From assembly GCA_038025085.1 (NCBI GenBank), contig CM076144.1, forward strand, positions 868,001 through 932,000: 64,000 bases of DNA, in the 5' to 3' direction. Below, piece after piece: positions 11,856-25,780 of the stretch. The notes beneath the pieces are model-generated. The model saw only the letters and a list, made by a program, of their open reading frames with translations, was not told where the DNA came from and did not search any database. The position numbers were made by a program, and so were the translations under genes. Each line of letters opens with the position of its first letter. Within the stretch, counting starts at the first letter, position 1. This DNA is from Tetragonia tetragonoides (lineage: Eukaryota > Streptophyta > Magnoliopsida > Caryophyllales > Aizoaceae).

Positions 11856-14800
11856 TCAGAGCTTGATATCAGATACTTTCAACTTCAACTTCAGCTGGCC
11901 AGCTTGAACTACTATCTCTCCTTTAGACGGTTCCACCTGAAGAACTGTTGCCTTGGTCCCTAGGGAAGAAACTTGCACGACATCTCCAACCACTGGCAAT
12001 TGAGTCTTACTCTCTGCACCTTCAGCAGCAGCTGGTTAGAATGTTTGGGGGGAGTGCAGTGTTACAGCAATACAAACAACCATAAATGGTTATACCTGGT
12101 GATGACTGCTTGGCTACCTGGACTGAACTAGTACTTTTAGTTTCTGCAGTGAGAGTGTTACCACCTGCTGCAGAGTCTTGGCTGCTAATTGGTGCTCTTG
12201 GCACACTCATGTGTGCTCCTGCGGGTAGAGAACTCTGACGTGCAGATGCACGATATTGAAGCATCATCCTGTGAAGAGTCGAACGTGCCCTAGATGCGAA
12301 ATGTGATATCTGTTGTGTCTTTCTATATCTTAGATCAGAACCAAGCTCATTGAGCTTCCTTTGGGCCTGGAGTACATTCTCGTGAAGATCTTTGGAGAGC
12401 CTTCAAAATGGACATGAAAAGTGCTGATTAGGGCTCATCTTCCCATCTTTTCCTCCCCTCACTCTCCCCATGCTTGCATAGAGAGTAGTGATTTGCATTT
12501 AATAGTTTGTAGTTCTCTTTTTTTCCAACCGATCCAATGTAGTGCCACGAGTGAAAACAAACCAGACACTCGCAGGATTCAGATGGTCAAAACACTAAAA
12601 CCACTTCCAGAAGGGGGGGGGGGGCAGGGGGGAATCTTTGAGATAAATGTCAACAGTGAAAAACTGGAGGACAAAAAGGATATCCACACTAGAATACCAT
12701 TACTTAAGAAATGAATCAGTCCAGGTAGTAGGAAGCTAATTAATGACGCATAGCAGCACAGGCTACAAAGTGATGATGAGTGCTGAATTTGACTAAAACC
12801 ACAAGGTCATAGACTAAGTAAGATTATAATTGATAACAGCTTTGTAGCACAGGCTACAGAGTGATGCTGAGTGCTGAACTTGTACTAGAACCACAAGTTC
12901 GTAGATCAATTGGCTAGTATGATTATAATGAACCTTCACAGAGACACTTACAGATATTTGTCATGAGTCTATATCGAAAGAGAATGAGAAACGGGAAGCA
13001 CAGGTGAGTCTTGAGCTCTATAATGAGATATGTGGTGCACAGGTGAGTCTTAAACCGTGCCTCTGAAGACATTCAACTGAAGGAGAAAGCACTCACGGAT
13101 AACCAACTAGACTCAAGAGAACAGCAGTTAACCCCTATGAACGAGTGCAGGACATGGAATTTAATTGGTTTTTTAGGTTCCAAGCCACAGTGATAAAAAA
13201 AAAATGGTCGAAATTCAAAGATCTGGAACGTCATAGTTAATCTAGAAAGAGAAGAATTTTTTTTATGAATCGACAAGGTTACCAACTTCGTCCACCGTTA
13301 ACAATGACTAACAACCCCACACCGCCTCGCCTCTTTCTAACGATTTGGGTTTTACAATGCTTACAACAAACCAACCAAAAAAGTAGTAATAGCTTACTTA
13401 AAAACTGTTACCAGTATTTCTTAAAGATTAGAGAGAGACTCACGTCAAATAATGTTGTGCTTCATGTACATATTCTTCAACATCTTGCTTGAACTTCTCC
13501 AATTCAAATATAACCTACAAAATTTTGAATATATTAGATGCATTTTTCATAAACTACAAATGATTTGTTTAGAACATCAATAATTTACAATGTAAGCCAA
13601 ATACATGAGAGTAACTGGTTCCAAGTTGCAAAATGCAAAACATCATGTCTTCTATAACAAAATTCAAGATTCACGTAATAAAGTTGCAGCACAGAGCACA
13701 TTGACGAAAATGGTTTCTCCTAACAAAATTCAAGATTCACGTAATAAAGTTGCATCTGGGAGAACATTTGAATAGACCGCAATGTAACAAACACAAAAGT
13801 TAAAACAAAATTTGTTTACCTCATCTATCTCTGCACTGGCTGCTCCATATAGTTCACGAGCATCATATAACACTTTGTTTGGTAGACCTAACCTTTCAGC
13901 TATATTTATAGCATTTGAACGCCCTGCAATAAACATATACAAATACAACATTAGAACATTATGTGTTAAAGGGAAAGATAGACAGAGGATCTCAGGAGCA
14001 AGGTACATGGGAAAGAACTGCGTGAACTATCATACCTCGCAGGTATCCAAACCAAAGCTATATTAATAATACATAACTCAACGACAAGATGGTCTATACA
14101 TAATTCAATGACAAGATGGCCAACAAGAAAATAAGAATGCACGGAATCTATGGAGCATAATATCAATAAAATTAGCCGAGGAGAATCAGCCCCATATACG
14201 GGGAATTTCGAATTTCAGTATCTGAGATTTAAGGTTTTGAGAAAGAAACCTGGAACTCCCCACAGGATCTTATAAGTTGGCTTCAAGTTGACTTCATCAA
14301 ACTCCATGGACGCGTTCTCAAAGGCTTCATTACTGCCCAGAAGACACTTACAAAATCTAGTCAAAATTTCCAACAACAAACTCTCTGGATATTATTGCAG
14401 CAGCAACAAGGAGATACAATATATAGTTGACCATATGAAAGAACACAAAAGCCATAAGAAAGAAAGATTATCACTCTGATAACAAGTTGACTGGAAAATG
14501 AGTAATCATTCCCAAATCAAGACCCAGTTCACATACCTGTATTTCAGGGTTTTGAGTTCACCATGATGTGTTGTGGCTATGGTTAATGATGCCCCAGCTT
14601 CAGCAAAAGATTCCAGCACAGATATCCCAAGTGCTGCTCCCTCTAGGGGATTAGTCCCAGCACCGATCTAACATACAGGTAAAGAAACAAACAGCAATAA
14701 ATCTTCCAAATATTTCCTTAGAAGGTTTGGAAGTAGTGCAACCAATGCAGTGATCTTAGGAAATAGACATCAATGTCAGTACACATTAGTTCCTCCTACT

Positions 14801-17800
14801 GACAGGAGAAATGAAATTACACCAACCACCTTTGTGTTGCAGACTCCCAATTCAACAAAAGAGCTAAATGCACAAGTCATTGAGAAATATGATCATGACA
14901 TGGTATCATCAATACATACTTCATCTAGAAGCACCAGTGACTGATTCGTTGATTTTGCTTGTATACCCTGTAAGCCATGCACAGAAATTCAGTTAAGCAT
15001 TTAAGTAACTTTATAAATAAATAAATAATGGCAACCAATTCAAGGATGAAAACATACATCTAAAAAACTTGAGACAAACAACAATAAGAACATCCACTTT
15101 TCACCCTTTGACGCATATATATATAATGGCTAAGGTCGGAAAAAAGAACTAAACTCCGAGAATCCATGCAAAAGAAAGGCAAGAAAGGAGAAAAGAAAAA
15201 GAGATTGGAATATAACTCCTTTCTTCATCTTTCTGTTTGGCCAGGCATGTTATTCCACATTGGATGGATCTTCATTTCAGCAGTTAAGTAAATAGTACAC
15301 AACTTTCTCCGAGACCAGTACTTTATAAGAGGATTATGTTTAATGACCACTTGGCACTTGATATCAAAAACGTCAGAGAAACTTGACATTGTGAAGGCAA
15401 ACAGGTTACAAGTTCATATCAATACAGGGTAACCTCTGCAAATTAGACCACGTTGTAAATCGAATTTAAAATTTGTAGTCAACAACACTTCAGTTGTGTG
15501 TCCTATATTTCAAAGAACTTTCACCAGGATCAGTACTTTATAACAGGATCAATTTAAATGAACACTTGAAGTCTACAATATTTCAGAGAAACTTGACAAT
15601 GTGAAGGCAAACAGGCTACAATGTCATATCCTATGTGAGGAAAGATCTGCAATTTACACCATGTGGTAAACCAAAGTTTAAATTTGCAGCTACCAAACAC
15701 TGTCTCTATTGAAAAATTTTAAATCTTCCCATCGCTGATGTGATTAGTATTACTATCTACTCAAACAAGATCATATTATCTATTTCCGCACCATCAAATT
15801 TGGAACTCAATACTTACACTAATTTGCTTGAGGTGTCCCGAGAAGGTTGATAAAGATTGAGACAATGACTGTTCATCACCGATATCAGCAAAAACATAAT
15901 CAAACCATGGGATTCGTGCTGGTTCAGAACATAAAACATACAGCCCTGCAAATTGTAGTATCGCCAGTACATTATTCTGACCAAAAGTAATAACCATTAG
16001 ATTATTTACGTGGTTTAAATGTGACAACGCCTTAAAAATATTCACAAATCAAAGCCTTTCAATCACTCGATAATAATATAACTTCTGCAAAAATGTAATA
16101 CTTCTTATCTCGGGAAAATAGTTTAGCAAGAGATCACATAATTAGGACAGATATGCAAGAACATCATTAGCAAGCCAGTTAAGTCTAGGATCATACTGGA
16201 GCTTTGACTACAAGTCACAACTGTAACCAGGTGAATTCTGAAGCATCCAGAAAAAAATTCCAATTTCCTTTCCTTCAATAGTTTCTGTTTTTCTTTTTTG
16301 TTGTGTATCCCTCTTGCGCCCCCCCCCCCCCTGGCCCTTGATTATAAGAGTTTATGTGATGAATTGAATGCAGTATATGGAGTATGATCCAGACAAATGC
16401 ATTACAATCCGGCTAAGAAGGGAAAGGAATAGAAGAAAAACTTCACCTGCTTTTGCCATGATGGCAGCCAGTCCGACTGCTTTCAAACAAATGGTTTTGC
16501 CTCCCGTGTTAGGGCCAGTTATAAGAAGTACTCTTGTATTATTATCAATAAGAAAGTCAACTGGAACTGGGTGAGCCTTTTCCAATCGGGTAACCTAACA
16601 ATACCGAATAAATTGAAATAGAAACGTTAGATAATAGAATTGAAGACAAGATGCTTTTAGGCAACTATAGGCAACATAATTACCTTTTCTTGTAGCAATT
16701 GAATATCTAGTTGCGTGACTTGTTGCTGGCCGATATTTTCTCCATACAACTTTCTCCTTCTGAGTTCCTAAAGGAAGAAATTACAGGTCGAGCCCCAGCT
16801 GATCAACATGATCCCAACAAGAACTAAATAAGCAAGGAATATTACAACAAACTAGCCTAACTTAGCTTGAGTTTAAAGCAGGTTAAGAACCACAACCATA
16901 AATGGTGTTGATGCATCACAAACATAATAACACGGTAAACAGAACTTTTTTGTGATTTCAAGGAAGGTAAATCAAATAAATGGAGAAGGTGTCAAATGAA
17001 CATACAGAAATGGCTGTAGCAACATCCTTCCTAGCTTCCTGCAGATTATGCCGGTGCTGCTGAAGTAACAGAGGATGATATGCTTTGGGCAAACACAACT
17101 TCCATTGCTTCTTGGTGGAATAGGCGAACTTAACGGAATTATCTTTGGTTGAGAAGTCTGCTGAAGATAAGAGTGCATTCTTATCATTAAGTGGAAGTAA
17201 ATCAGGACAGGTTCCTCTCACTGACAGGCCATAACTTGCTCTAGCATGCACCTGCATTTCAGTTACATAGGGATCATGAGTAAATACTATAGAAATCATC
17301 AGATTTGACTGATTTAGACAACCTAGGTAGCAGAACTACTACTAGTCTGACTATCTCATGGATCTACGACAAAAACAAGATGAACAATTGCACTGACTAA
17401 CAACACACTAGATCCATCATAACCAAATAATTGACTTCACAAGATGATTAAAAAAAAAAATTATTTGTGGTAGCTGGCATGAGGTTCAATAAACCATCAA
17501 TATTTCTTGTTGTTAGGTCATCTTGTTATGAAGTGTATGACAATGTGGTTGACTCATGAAAATTAGACTATTTAGATACGAAGAAAGTTAAACACTGATC
17601 ACATCCCGAACCAATAATCAGTACGATGCAACTATTTGGTATTCCGAAATGGTTGCTTGGCTACAAGAAACAAAAGAGAACTGTACTTATTAAGATAGCA
17701 ATTTTATTACAAGCAGAATTTATGCAGAAACTCTTCCAAAAACTAAAACAAATAATAATAATAAAATAAAAACACTTAAGCTTGGAGTTTGCCCTCTTGG

Positions 17801-19792
17801 ACTAATACAGTAAATCAGGGTTTGCCGCGAAAACATAAAAGCACATCAAAGAAGAAACAGGCAACAAAGTAGACATAGAAGCCAACAAGTTATACTTACG
17901 ACATCAAGTTCAACTACACTCTTCAACAACATTTCTATGCCATCCAGGTCAATTTTCATCTGCTCAAGATATAGACAAATTCATGTCAATAATAGCTTAT
18001 CAAGGTCATCAATCTCAATAAGGTGATACAAGCAATAGCAAACTGGTACTACCTTTTCTGTTATTTCCAAAAGAATTTCAGCCTCAGCATCTGCTACAGA
18101 TGCCTTTGCTTCTAGTAGTTCATCATTTAACGGCACAGCAGATACTGGTTCTATAATATTTCCCATGCCAGATCCACTACAACAACACATAATAAACAAC
18201 TTTAGATGATGCCATGGATAAAGGAACAAGACAAAAGCTACAAAACTCATTACTCATACAAGTAATACAAGAGAGGGCTAAAAAAAGATTTTATGCTTTT
18301 GAGAGGTTTTTAATCCTCCAACCTCAAAGAAGACTGGTTTCAATTCTATTGCTTTTCTTTTTGATTCCTTTTTTTGGGCTTGATAACTAGGGGAAGGGCT
18401 CAGACTTGATCCCAGAATGTCCTAGGACTAGGGAGCAACCAAAAGCACTCCTCCTGCACCTCCAAAGAAGATTGCTTTCAGAAGCCAGAACTTGCATAGC
18501 AACAATAACAATCGACCAACAATGACCCAGTATATTCCCACTGTTAACGATCTGGAGAGGTTAAGGTATATGCAGCTTTACGCTCAACTACTAGAAAGAC
18601 TGCATTTGGAAATCCCATAATTATTTTTAAAAACTATGAAACTATCTTTTGGAAAACATTATAATAAGTTGGGAGTTGGGATACTAATAATAATTATTAC
18701 TAATTAGATGATGATGATGACCACAATGCAGTCACTTTCTTTAAAGATACAGGGGTCACTTATTGTACTAGTGACCCATGTTTCGATAACCCTGTCCCAC
18801 CTTGAGATAGTCTCACACAAGATTTGCTATTAATAATCACACAACAGAAACTACATAGCTGCGTGAAGCATTCACCTTGAAAGCAATAGCCCCTGAAAAC
18901 TTGTGGACTGACCTGTTCCGGATCTGATGCACCATCTTCCATCCATATAACTTGCTTCCTGAATTTCAGCGCATGTTAGTTGAGTTAAATCCCAAAGATC
19001 CAAATACAAAACATGCATTATAGACAGTTTGCTTACCAAGGAAGATGCTTCATTGATTTCATTTGCAATTAGAGTGCTCATTAACTGATTCAACTGCAAA
19101 AGAAGTTTAAACCTTCAGAGACAAAGAAAAAATATAAAGATAAACAGTGGCCAAAGTCCATAGCAATTACAACCACTCGGACATATGCATTGAAGCATAA
19201 AAACTGCAATATTACCAACCTTACCCCCTCTTCCCAACAAAAACAAGAAAAGAAAAAAGAAAAAGAAAGGACAGGACCGAGGGAGCACTGAATCACCAAA
19301 TGCCAAGATAGAAATTTCAGTTAAGATCGTATGGCGCACATAATGTGTACTCGAAAAACAATGTGTTCCAATAGAAACCAGCAGGAGTAGACCATGTAAA
19401 TGCCCCCCAACAATGTCAAAATGTCAATTGGCCGAAGTCATAGTGAATTCATCTAATGAAAATGTCAATGGAAGATAAAACATGAAACACCCACCAAAAT
19501 AAACATTAGCTCGTGTCACATAAAAAGTATTTACAAGATTCAAATGTAATGTAGATAAGGTTCTAACCTTGCTTTCAAGATGCATGACCCGCCAGCGTGC
19601 TTGTTTAAGTTTTGGACTCTGATGCAGAGAATAGTTTGAAACAAGATTAGAATACGAACAAGCAGACTAAACCAAGGCAATTCATCCATGACTAAATGGG
19701 TACTATACTACTATACAATATATGAAGCCGGCACAGAATATCTATATGAAACTATAAATTGCAAGTTTACTGTGAGGAAGAGAGACTAGACG

Positions 19793-19841
<49 letters not shown>

Positions 19842-22456
19842 AGTAAGTATCCCGCCTAGGGCGGGGTCTGGGGAGGTCCAGATGTATGCAGTCTTACCCC
19901 TACTAGTCGCCTAGAAGGGAGACTGTTTCCGATAGACTCACAAAAACTTTTTTTGAAAAACATTTGCAAAAATGTTTTTGTTTTTTTTTTTTTAGCGAGA
20001 GTGCATGCACAATATAAGGAAATGAAGGATGAGCAAAAAAGCAAGAGAAGGCAAGCATAAGTAGGCTAACACATAAGAATACTAAATGGAAAGGATAAAA
20101 CGAGGAAGACAACTACAAGTTGGAAACAAAATTAATGCCTGCTATAAATCCTAAGCAATGCAAAAACCACAATCTAACGAGGATCCTCTACACGAATCCT
20201 ACTACGCCAAATTTTCCTATCTAGGGCCAAGTCCTCTGTAAGTTCTTGAAGGGTCAAATCCTGTTTGATTACCTCTCCCCAACTCTTCTTCGAGCGCCCT
20301 CTTCTTCTCTTACAGTCACTAAGTAAAATCCTCTCACACCTTCTTACCGGGGCATCTCGATGTCTCCTCCTAACATGCCCAAACCACCTAAGCCTCGTCT
20401 CTCGCATCTTGTTGTCAATGTCCGTCACTCCCACCTTGCCTCTCATCACTTCATTCCTAATTTTTTGTCTTCTTGTAGAGTTGCACATCCAACGAAGCAT
20501 CCTCATCTCAGTCACCCGCATCTTCTGCACATGCACCTGTCTCACCAGCCAACACTCCACCCCATATAGCATAGCTGGCCTAATGGCTGTACAATAGAAT
20601 TTACCTTTTAATTTGAGTGGTATTTTCCTGTCACACAGCACTCCTGTAGCACTCCTCCATTTTAGCCACCCTGCTCTAATACGATGGGTCACGTCCTCAT
20701 CAATCTCGCCGTTGCCCTGTATAATTGAACCAAGGTACTTGAAACACTCCCTCTTCGGAACAACTTCAGTACCAATCTTAATCTCCAGGTCCGAGGCAAC
20801 CCTATCTCTCGTGAAGTTGCAATCCATGTACTCAGTCTTTGTCTGACTCAACTTAAAACCCTTCAACTCTAGTGGACCCCGCCAAAGCTCTAGTTTGGCA
20901 TTAGCATCTTCTCTAGTCTCGTCTATCAAGACAATGTCGACTAGGCTCTAGACTAAGCAACAAATACTCACTTTGTTCCTCATGAAAAGTCTCCTTCTAT
21001 TTTAGGCTGCTCCATAGTATTTGTTTTACCATTTGCTAGTGATTATTCTAATTAATTCCTTCATGCGTTCCTTCATTATAAGCTACAAATACTTTCTAAT
21101 CATGATCAGCAACCCACGATCCTTACACAAACAAGAAATCTGAATATGTACTGTTTCCTAATTTGTAAAAGCTTAAAAGAAGCTAATCCAACGTGCAGAA
21201 AAGCGAAACAAATACTAGCCAATATAAAAAATAGCAAAGGCATATGCTTTAGCAGAATGCAGATACAAACCGCTGACTCTTTAATAGATCCATCTTCATC
21301 AACAACTCGGAGGATTGACCTAACCAACGGTTTATTAGTGACCCAGTCCAGTATCTGCAAGTAAAGCAAGAAGAATGGAAAAATAAAGATAAAGAAAGGC
21401 ATCAAATATTATCCGTCCAAACAATAATGATTGACAATCGCTTACATGAAGGATTCATCTTATATTTACCAACTCAACTAGAGGCATGAAACGTTTGTGC
21501 ATATCAGCATTTTCCCTGATTGCTGATTTGACGTTAAGCTGCAAATCCTCAGCGCATTGCAGCATAACTGCAACAGCAATGGCTTCTGATCCGCTCACTG
21601 GTGAGGATCTTCGTGCACGATCAATAGCAGCCCTCACCTACACATTTCACACAATAGCATTATCTCGCAAGTAAAGAAGACATATATAAGCTTAATGTAT
21701 TTTCCACTGCTCCCATGTCCTATTTTGTTAGATATCAAGCTACTTAGGCCAATTATTTTGTTACAAATTAGCTCAATTTCACATTCCAAGTTCCATCACC
21801 CTACAAACCCAGTAACAATTAAGCTATCAATGTAACTAATTATACAAACTAACCCAACAAGAAAAGCTTGGAAAAAATTAAAATAAAATGCTAGGCACAA
21901 ACCAATAGAGCATCAATACGTGTGAAATCCATGATGGCATTATTATACTTGAGAATTTCCACAGCCGCATTAGTCTCTCCCAGTAACCTCAAACTCTCCT
22001 CATACGTCTGATCAAGGGCCCACAATTGTTCCTAAGCACAAAAAAAAACAAAACACCCAATTTCAACAAAATCCAATTCAAAACCCTAAATCAACTCAAA
22101 AACCCTAACAGAGATTATTTAAGAGGGAGGGAGAGAGAAAAACACACCTTAGAAGCCTGGCGACCAAGAGAAGTACCGGCAAACGAAGAAACGACATCGC
22201 AAACTTTGTCCCACTCTAAAACCCTAAGACTGTTAATCGAAACCCTAGGTTTTCCCCGCTTGTCAATATCTTCGATGGAGGTGAGAGAATTGCGTTGATT
22301 AAGGGGTTTTAGAGTGGCGCGAAATCGAAATAATCGAATTGAGGGAAATCTGGTTGAGTTTTTTAAGTTTGATTTTGGTGGTTTTGTTCTAGGGTTTGCT
22401 GTTGAAATGATTGAGATTGTTGTAATTGTATTGCGAGAAATTGATGATATTAACAT
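11856..22456 (-). CDS. MUTS2: MutS2-like mismatch-repair-family ATPase, organelle-targeted, 20 exons
   Basis: Exons inferred from GT-AG borders and family homology: 22456-22148, 22031-21903, 21637-21470, 21354-21271, 19618-19568, 19093-19037, 18958-18876, 18176-18053, 17959-17900, 17251-17006, 16767-16684, 16594-16447, 15945-15818, 14967-14920, 14667-14537, 14332-14250, 13923-13820, 13514-13444, 12400-12096, 12031-11856. They sum to 2589 nt, in frame throughout, giving 862 residues. The first ~60 residues are Ser/Thr/Arg-rich, like a plastid or mitochondrial transit peptide. Then come the MutS2 core with DGRWCIRSGTG, Walker A GPNTGGKT (about 492-499), the ADIGDEQS...STFS signature (about 534-549), Walker B LVLLDE (about 568-573), ATTHH (about 604-608), GRSNAINIAERLGLP and a small beta-rich C-terminus (VGDVVQVSSLGTKA). 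No Smr nuclease domain is seen. MutS2 proteins bind branched DNA and antagonise recombination in bacteria; the plant role is less clear. Intron 4 holds an RTE LINE. Confidence 0.93.
19792..20945 (-). mobile_element. RTE-type LINE, 5'-truncated, in MutS2 intron 4
   Basis: The minus-strand ORF 20929-20174 (251 aa) is the C-terminal part of an RTE reverse transcriptase: [63 protein letters not shown], then a basic end. It is followed by the typical plant RTE 3' tail (CCCCGCCCTAGGCGGG-type hairpin region, 19845-19935) and a (TTG)n end, seen as (CAA)n at 19792-19839. Catalytic palm motifs upstream are missing, so it cannot move itself. It lies in the sense orientation of MutS2, and because it is wholly intronic the exon 4/5 join is preserved. 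The shrunken homologous interval of the pseudogene copy lacks it, so it inserted after the tandem duplication or was lost there. Confidence 0.9.
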
Positions 22457-24140
22457 TTTTTTGATGGATTAATTCTGAAGAAGAAAAGCAATGAAGTAAG
22501 TGAGGTTGAGCTCCCAGTAGCCGTAGGAGAGAGAAAGCCCGATGAGCGGATAACACACGCATACTCTGGACACCGGAGTACGTTTTATATAGATGACCCA
22601 TCATTTACCAATAAGTGGTTGGTGTGAGTGGTTCGGCACGTTCATCACAAGATTGATAATTCGAATCTTTTAAAAGGATAAATCATTTAGTGAAAGCACT
22701 TTACCTTTCGTAGGCCGATCCAGTATAAACAACATTAGTCTTGGCCCAAAAAATTTAGGTAAACTTAATTTTAAACCAAATATATATATATATATATATA
22801 TAGATATATATAGATGACCCATCATTTTGAGAAGAGTGTTGATCCTATTATTGATGGTACCACACTACCACTACTCTACTCATTGATTTTTTTTTTTAAA
22901 TTTCTTAAATTTTCTTCGTTTTATCTTGTACAACTTTTTTTTCCATAAAAGGCACTAAGAGTGCATTTTCTAGAGTTGAATTCATTTGAACGTAATTGGA
23001 TTTAATTCAACACCACTGATTTAAAATGAACATCACTAAACTGAACTGGACACCACTTGATTGAGAGACAATATGTATGTTTCGAACCGAGCACCCGTAA
23101 ACTGAACTAAACATCCCTAAACTAAAGTGGAAATCACTGAACTGACATAAGATCACCGCTGAATTGAATTGAATTGAATTAAACTGTGTAAGCTCTAAAA
23201 ACCACACCCTAATAGCTATTACTATTAATTCAAAACATAACAACCAATCAATAATGCCCAATCTTGAATGAGTATTGAAACTAAATTAACGTATACAACC
23301 ACTCAGAAAATCACGTTCCTAAAACATTGCATATATCATGTGCAATAACAAAATACTAAAAAGAATCATTATTACATCGTCACTAAAAAATCAATGTTTT
23401 AACTTGTTTTTTTATATCTTATTCTTTACTTGTACGCAAATTTAAATTAATAGAGCTGGAGTATTAATGCACTCGCATAGGATATACATTATGCATGTGG
23501 TTTGGTGGTCCTCAAACACATTATTTCATCCATCCACAAATAACAGCTTATTTTACATTTTTTTATGTCAAACTTTGACGATCAATCATTCACAAGATCT
23601 ATTAGTAAAATTCATTAAAAATTGATAAAAGTAGTATTCGTATTTTGTTATCAACAAATTATAAATATAGTTGTATTTTCATATACTTCCCCATTTTTAA
23701 AAAGATGTACTTTCATATCTATTACTCCAATAAATAAATGGACAATATTATTTGGCAAAAAATCACAAATAGTGAAAGTGACATTATATTTCTTTTTTGT
23801 TGGGTGTCATATTCGAATGAAAGAGAAAGAGAGTGACATGTAACGGATCAATGGTCCCAGTCTGGTATACTGGGATTTCAGTTTGTTAAACTTTCCCTCC
23901 AAAGATTCAAAGATTAAACCGCATTTCAACGTAACCGGCATTGCGTTCTATTGCCAAATTGTCAGCTGTAGGATGATGATTGGCAAATCAATTCAAATCC
24001 CCCTTGTTTTTCTCCACACCATTATAGATTTATAGTCAATGAACCCAAGATTGACCTCTTATTTCTTAAAATACTGAGCAACCCAAATCCAAATTTTTCC
24101 TTATTCCTTACTATAATCACTCTATCTCCTCTGATCCGAG
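22457..24140. other. Intergenic region between divergent MutS2 and UNC93-like genes
   Basis: It contains both promoters. Also present are a SINE-like remnant (22615-22750), a (TA)n tract (22782-22802) and degenerate CTAAACTGAACT-type repeats (23030-23185). No other gene is visible. Confidence 0.5.
22615..22750 (+). mobile_element. SINE-like remnant
   Basis: A tRNA-like A box (TGGTGTGAGTGGTTCGG) is followed by a B-box-like ATAATTCGAATC about 35 bp later. No clear poly-A tail or target duplication was found, so this is probably an old fragment. Confidence 0.45.
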
Positions 24141-25780
24141 ATGGGTTTTCCAGTTGAAGAACAATCAACACAAATTTCAACATCAAAACCAAAAGCCACC
24201 TCTAAATTCAGGTACAATTCCCCTTTAATTCAAGTCATTCTTATAGGATTGGTAAGTTTCTGTTGCCCTGGCATGTTTAATGCTCTTTATGGTATCGGTG
24301 GTGGTGGTCAAGTAGACCACACAGCAGCAAACAATGCAAATACTGCTCTTTACATCACATTTGCCATTTTTGGAATTCTGGGTGGTGGCATTTACAATGT
24401 TTTAGGCCCTAGATTTACATTGCTCATAGGATGTTCGACGTATGTCCTCTATGCAGGTTCATTCATATACTATAATCATCATAAAAATCAAGTCTTTGTT
24501 GTTGTTTCTGGTGCCCTTTTGGGTATTGGGGCTGGTTTGCTTTGGTCTGGTCAGGGTGCTATAATGACTTCATATCCCACCAGTAAGAGAAAGGGTACTT
24601 ATATTTCAATTTTTTGGAGTATTTTTAATATGGGTGGTGTGATTGGTGGGTTGATTCCATTTGTTTTGAATTATCATAGGGGTGAGGCTGCTTCTGTTAA
24701 TGATGGAACTTATATTCGGTTTATGTGTTTTATGGGTTTTGGAGCTCTTCTGTCATTGGCCATTTTGCCACCAAGTCAAGTGATTAGGGATGATGGTAGT
24801 GAGTGAACTCAAGTTATGTACTCTAATGTGTCAACTGAACTTGTTGAGATTCTGAAGTTGTTCTTAAATTGGAAGATGTTATTGATTGTGCCAGCTGCTT
24901 GGGGAAGCAACTTTTTCTATACTTACCAGTTCAATAATGTGAATGGGGAGTTGTTCAATCTGAGAACCAGGGGGTTTAATAATGCCTTTTATTGGGGAGC
25001 TCAGATGTTGGGCTCTGTTGGGATAGGGTACTTGATGGATTTCAGCAAGGAAGAGGGGTTTCCTAGGGATTGCAGTTGTTGGTTTGCTTGGAACTGCTAT
25101 TTGGGGAGGTGGTCTTGCCAATCAGCTGAGGTACTCAAGCGATTGTATCCCCGAGAAATTGGATTTTAAGGATTCTGGCGCCACTTATGGAGGTCCCTTC
25201 ATGTTGTATTTTAGCTATGGGTTGCTGGATGCCATGTTCCAAAGCATGGTTTACTGGGTTACTGGTGGTTTGGCCGATGATTCTGAGACGCTTAGCAGGT
25301 AAAACACGTTACACAGTTAATTGAGTTTCTCTCTGCTTAGCAGGGGTAAGGCTGCATACATTTCGATTTTGAGAATACACAACTTTTCTTTGGTTCACCC
25401 TTCCTAAACCCCACTTCAAGTGAAGTTCTTGTTAATTTTTTATTGTCTTTGTTGTTGTTGTCTTTTGTGATGTTGTTCCATCTGTATAGCTTTTGGTTGT
25501 CTGGATGAATTCCATTAGTAGGTGAAGCATTGTGTCTGCAAATTGTTTCAGGTACAGTGGGTTCTACAAGGGAGTGCAGAGTGCAGGGGCAGCAGTGGCT
25601 TGGCAAATTGATGTGCACAGTGTGTCTTACCTGAACCAGCTGATTGTCAACTGGGTACTCACCACAGTTAGCTATCCTCTCCTGCTCGTGCTTGTCATGT
25701 TGGCTGTCAAGGATGAAAATATGCATGAACACCAAACCGTTGTAGATAAGGACAACACTGGGCTAAGCAACTTAACTTGA
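24141..25780 (+). pseudogene. UNC93-like membrane transporter-like gene with internal stop and frameshift
   Basis: It encodes a protein of the plant UNC93-like family (MFS-like, about 12 membrane helices). Exons are 24141-25298 and 25552-25780. The N-terminal half (24141-24803) has a cytosolic tail and hydrophobic segments such as LIGLVSFCCPGMFNAL and YVLYAGSFIYY. An in-frame TGA at 24804-24806 sits between two stretches conserved in the family (SQVIRDDGSE and YSNVSTELVEIL); the expected residue is Cys, one base away. A second break, a one-base frame change near 25045-25060, follows GYLMDFS; the good frame resumes with GFLGIAVVGLLGTAIWGG to the end. Outside these two changes the sequence is very well preserved, so a very young pseudogene or sequence error are both possible. 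A TATA-poor, AT-rich promoter region precedes it. Confidence 0.85.
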
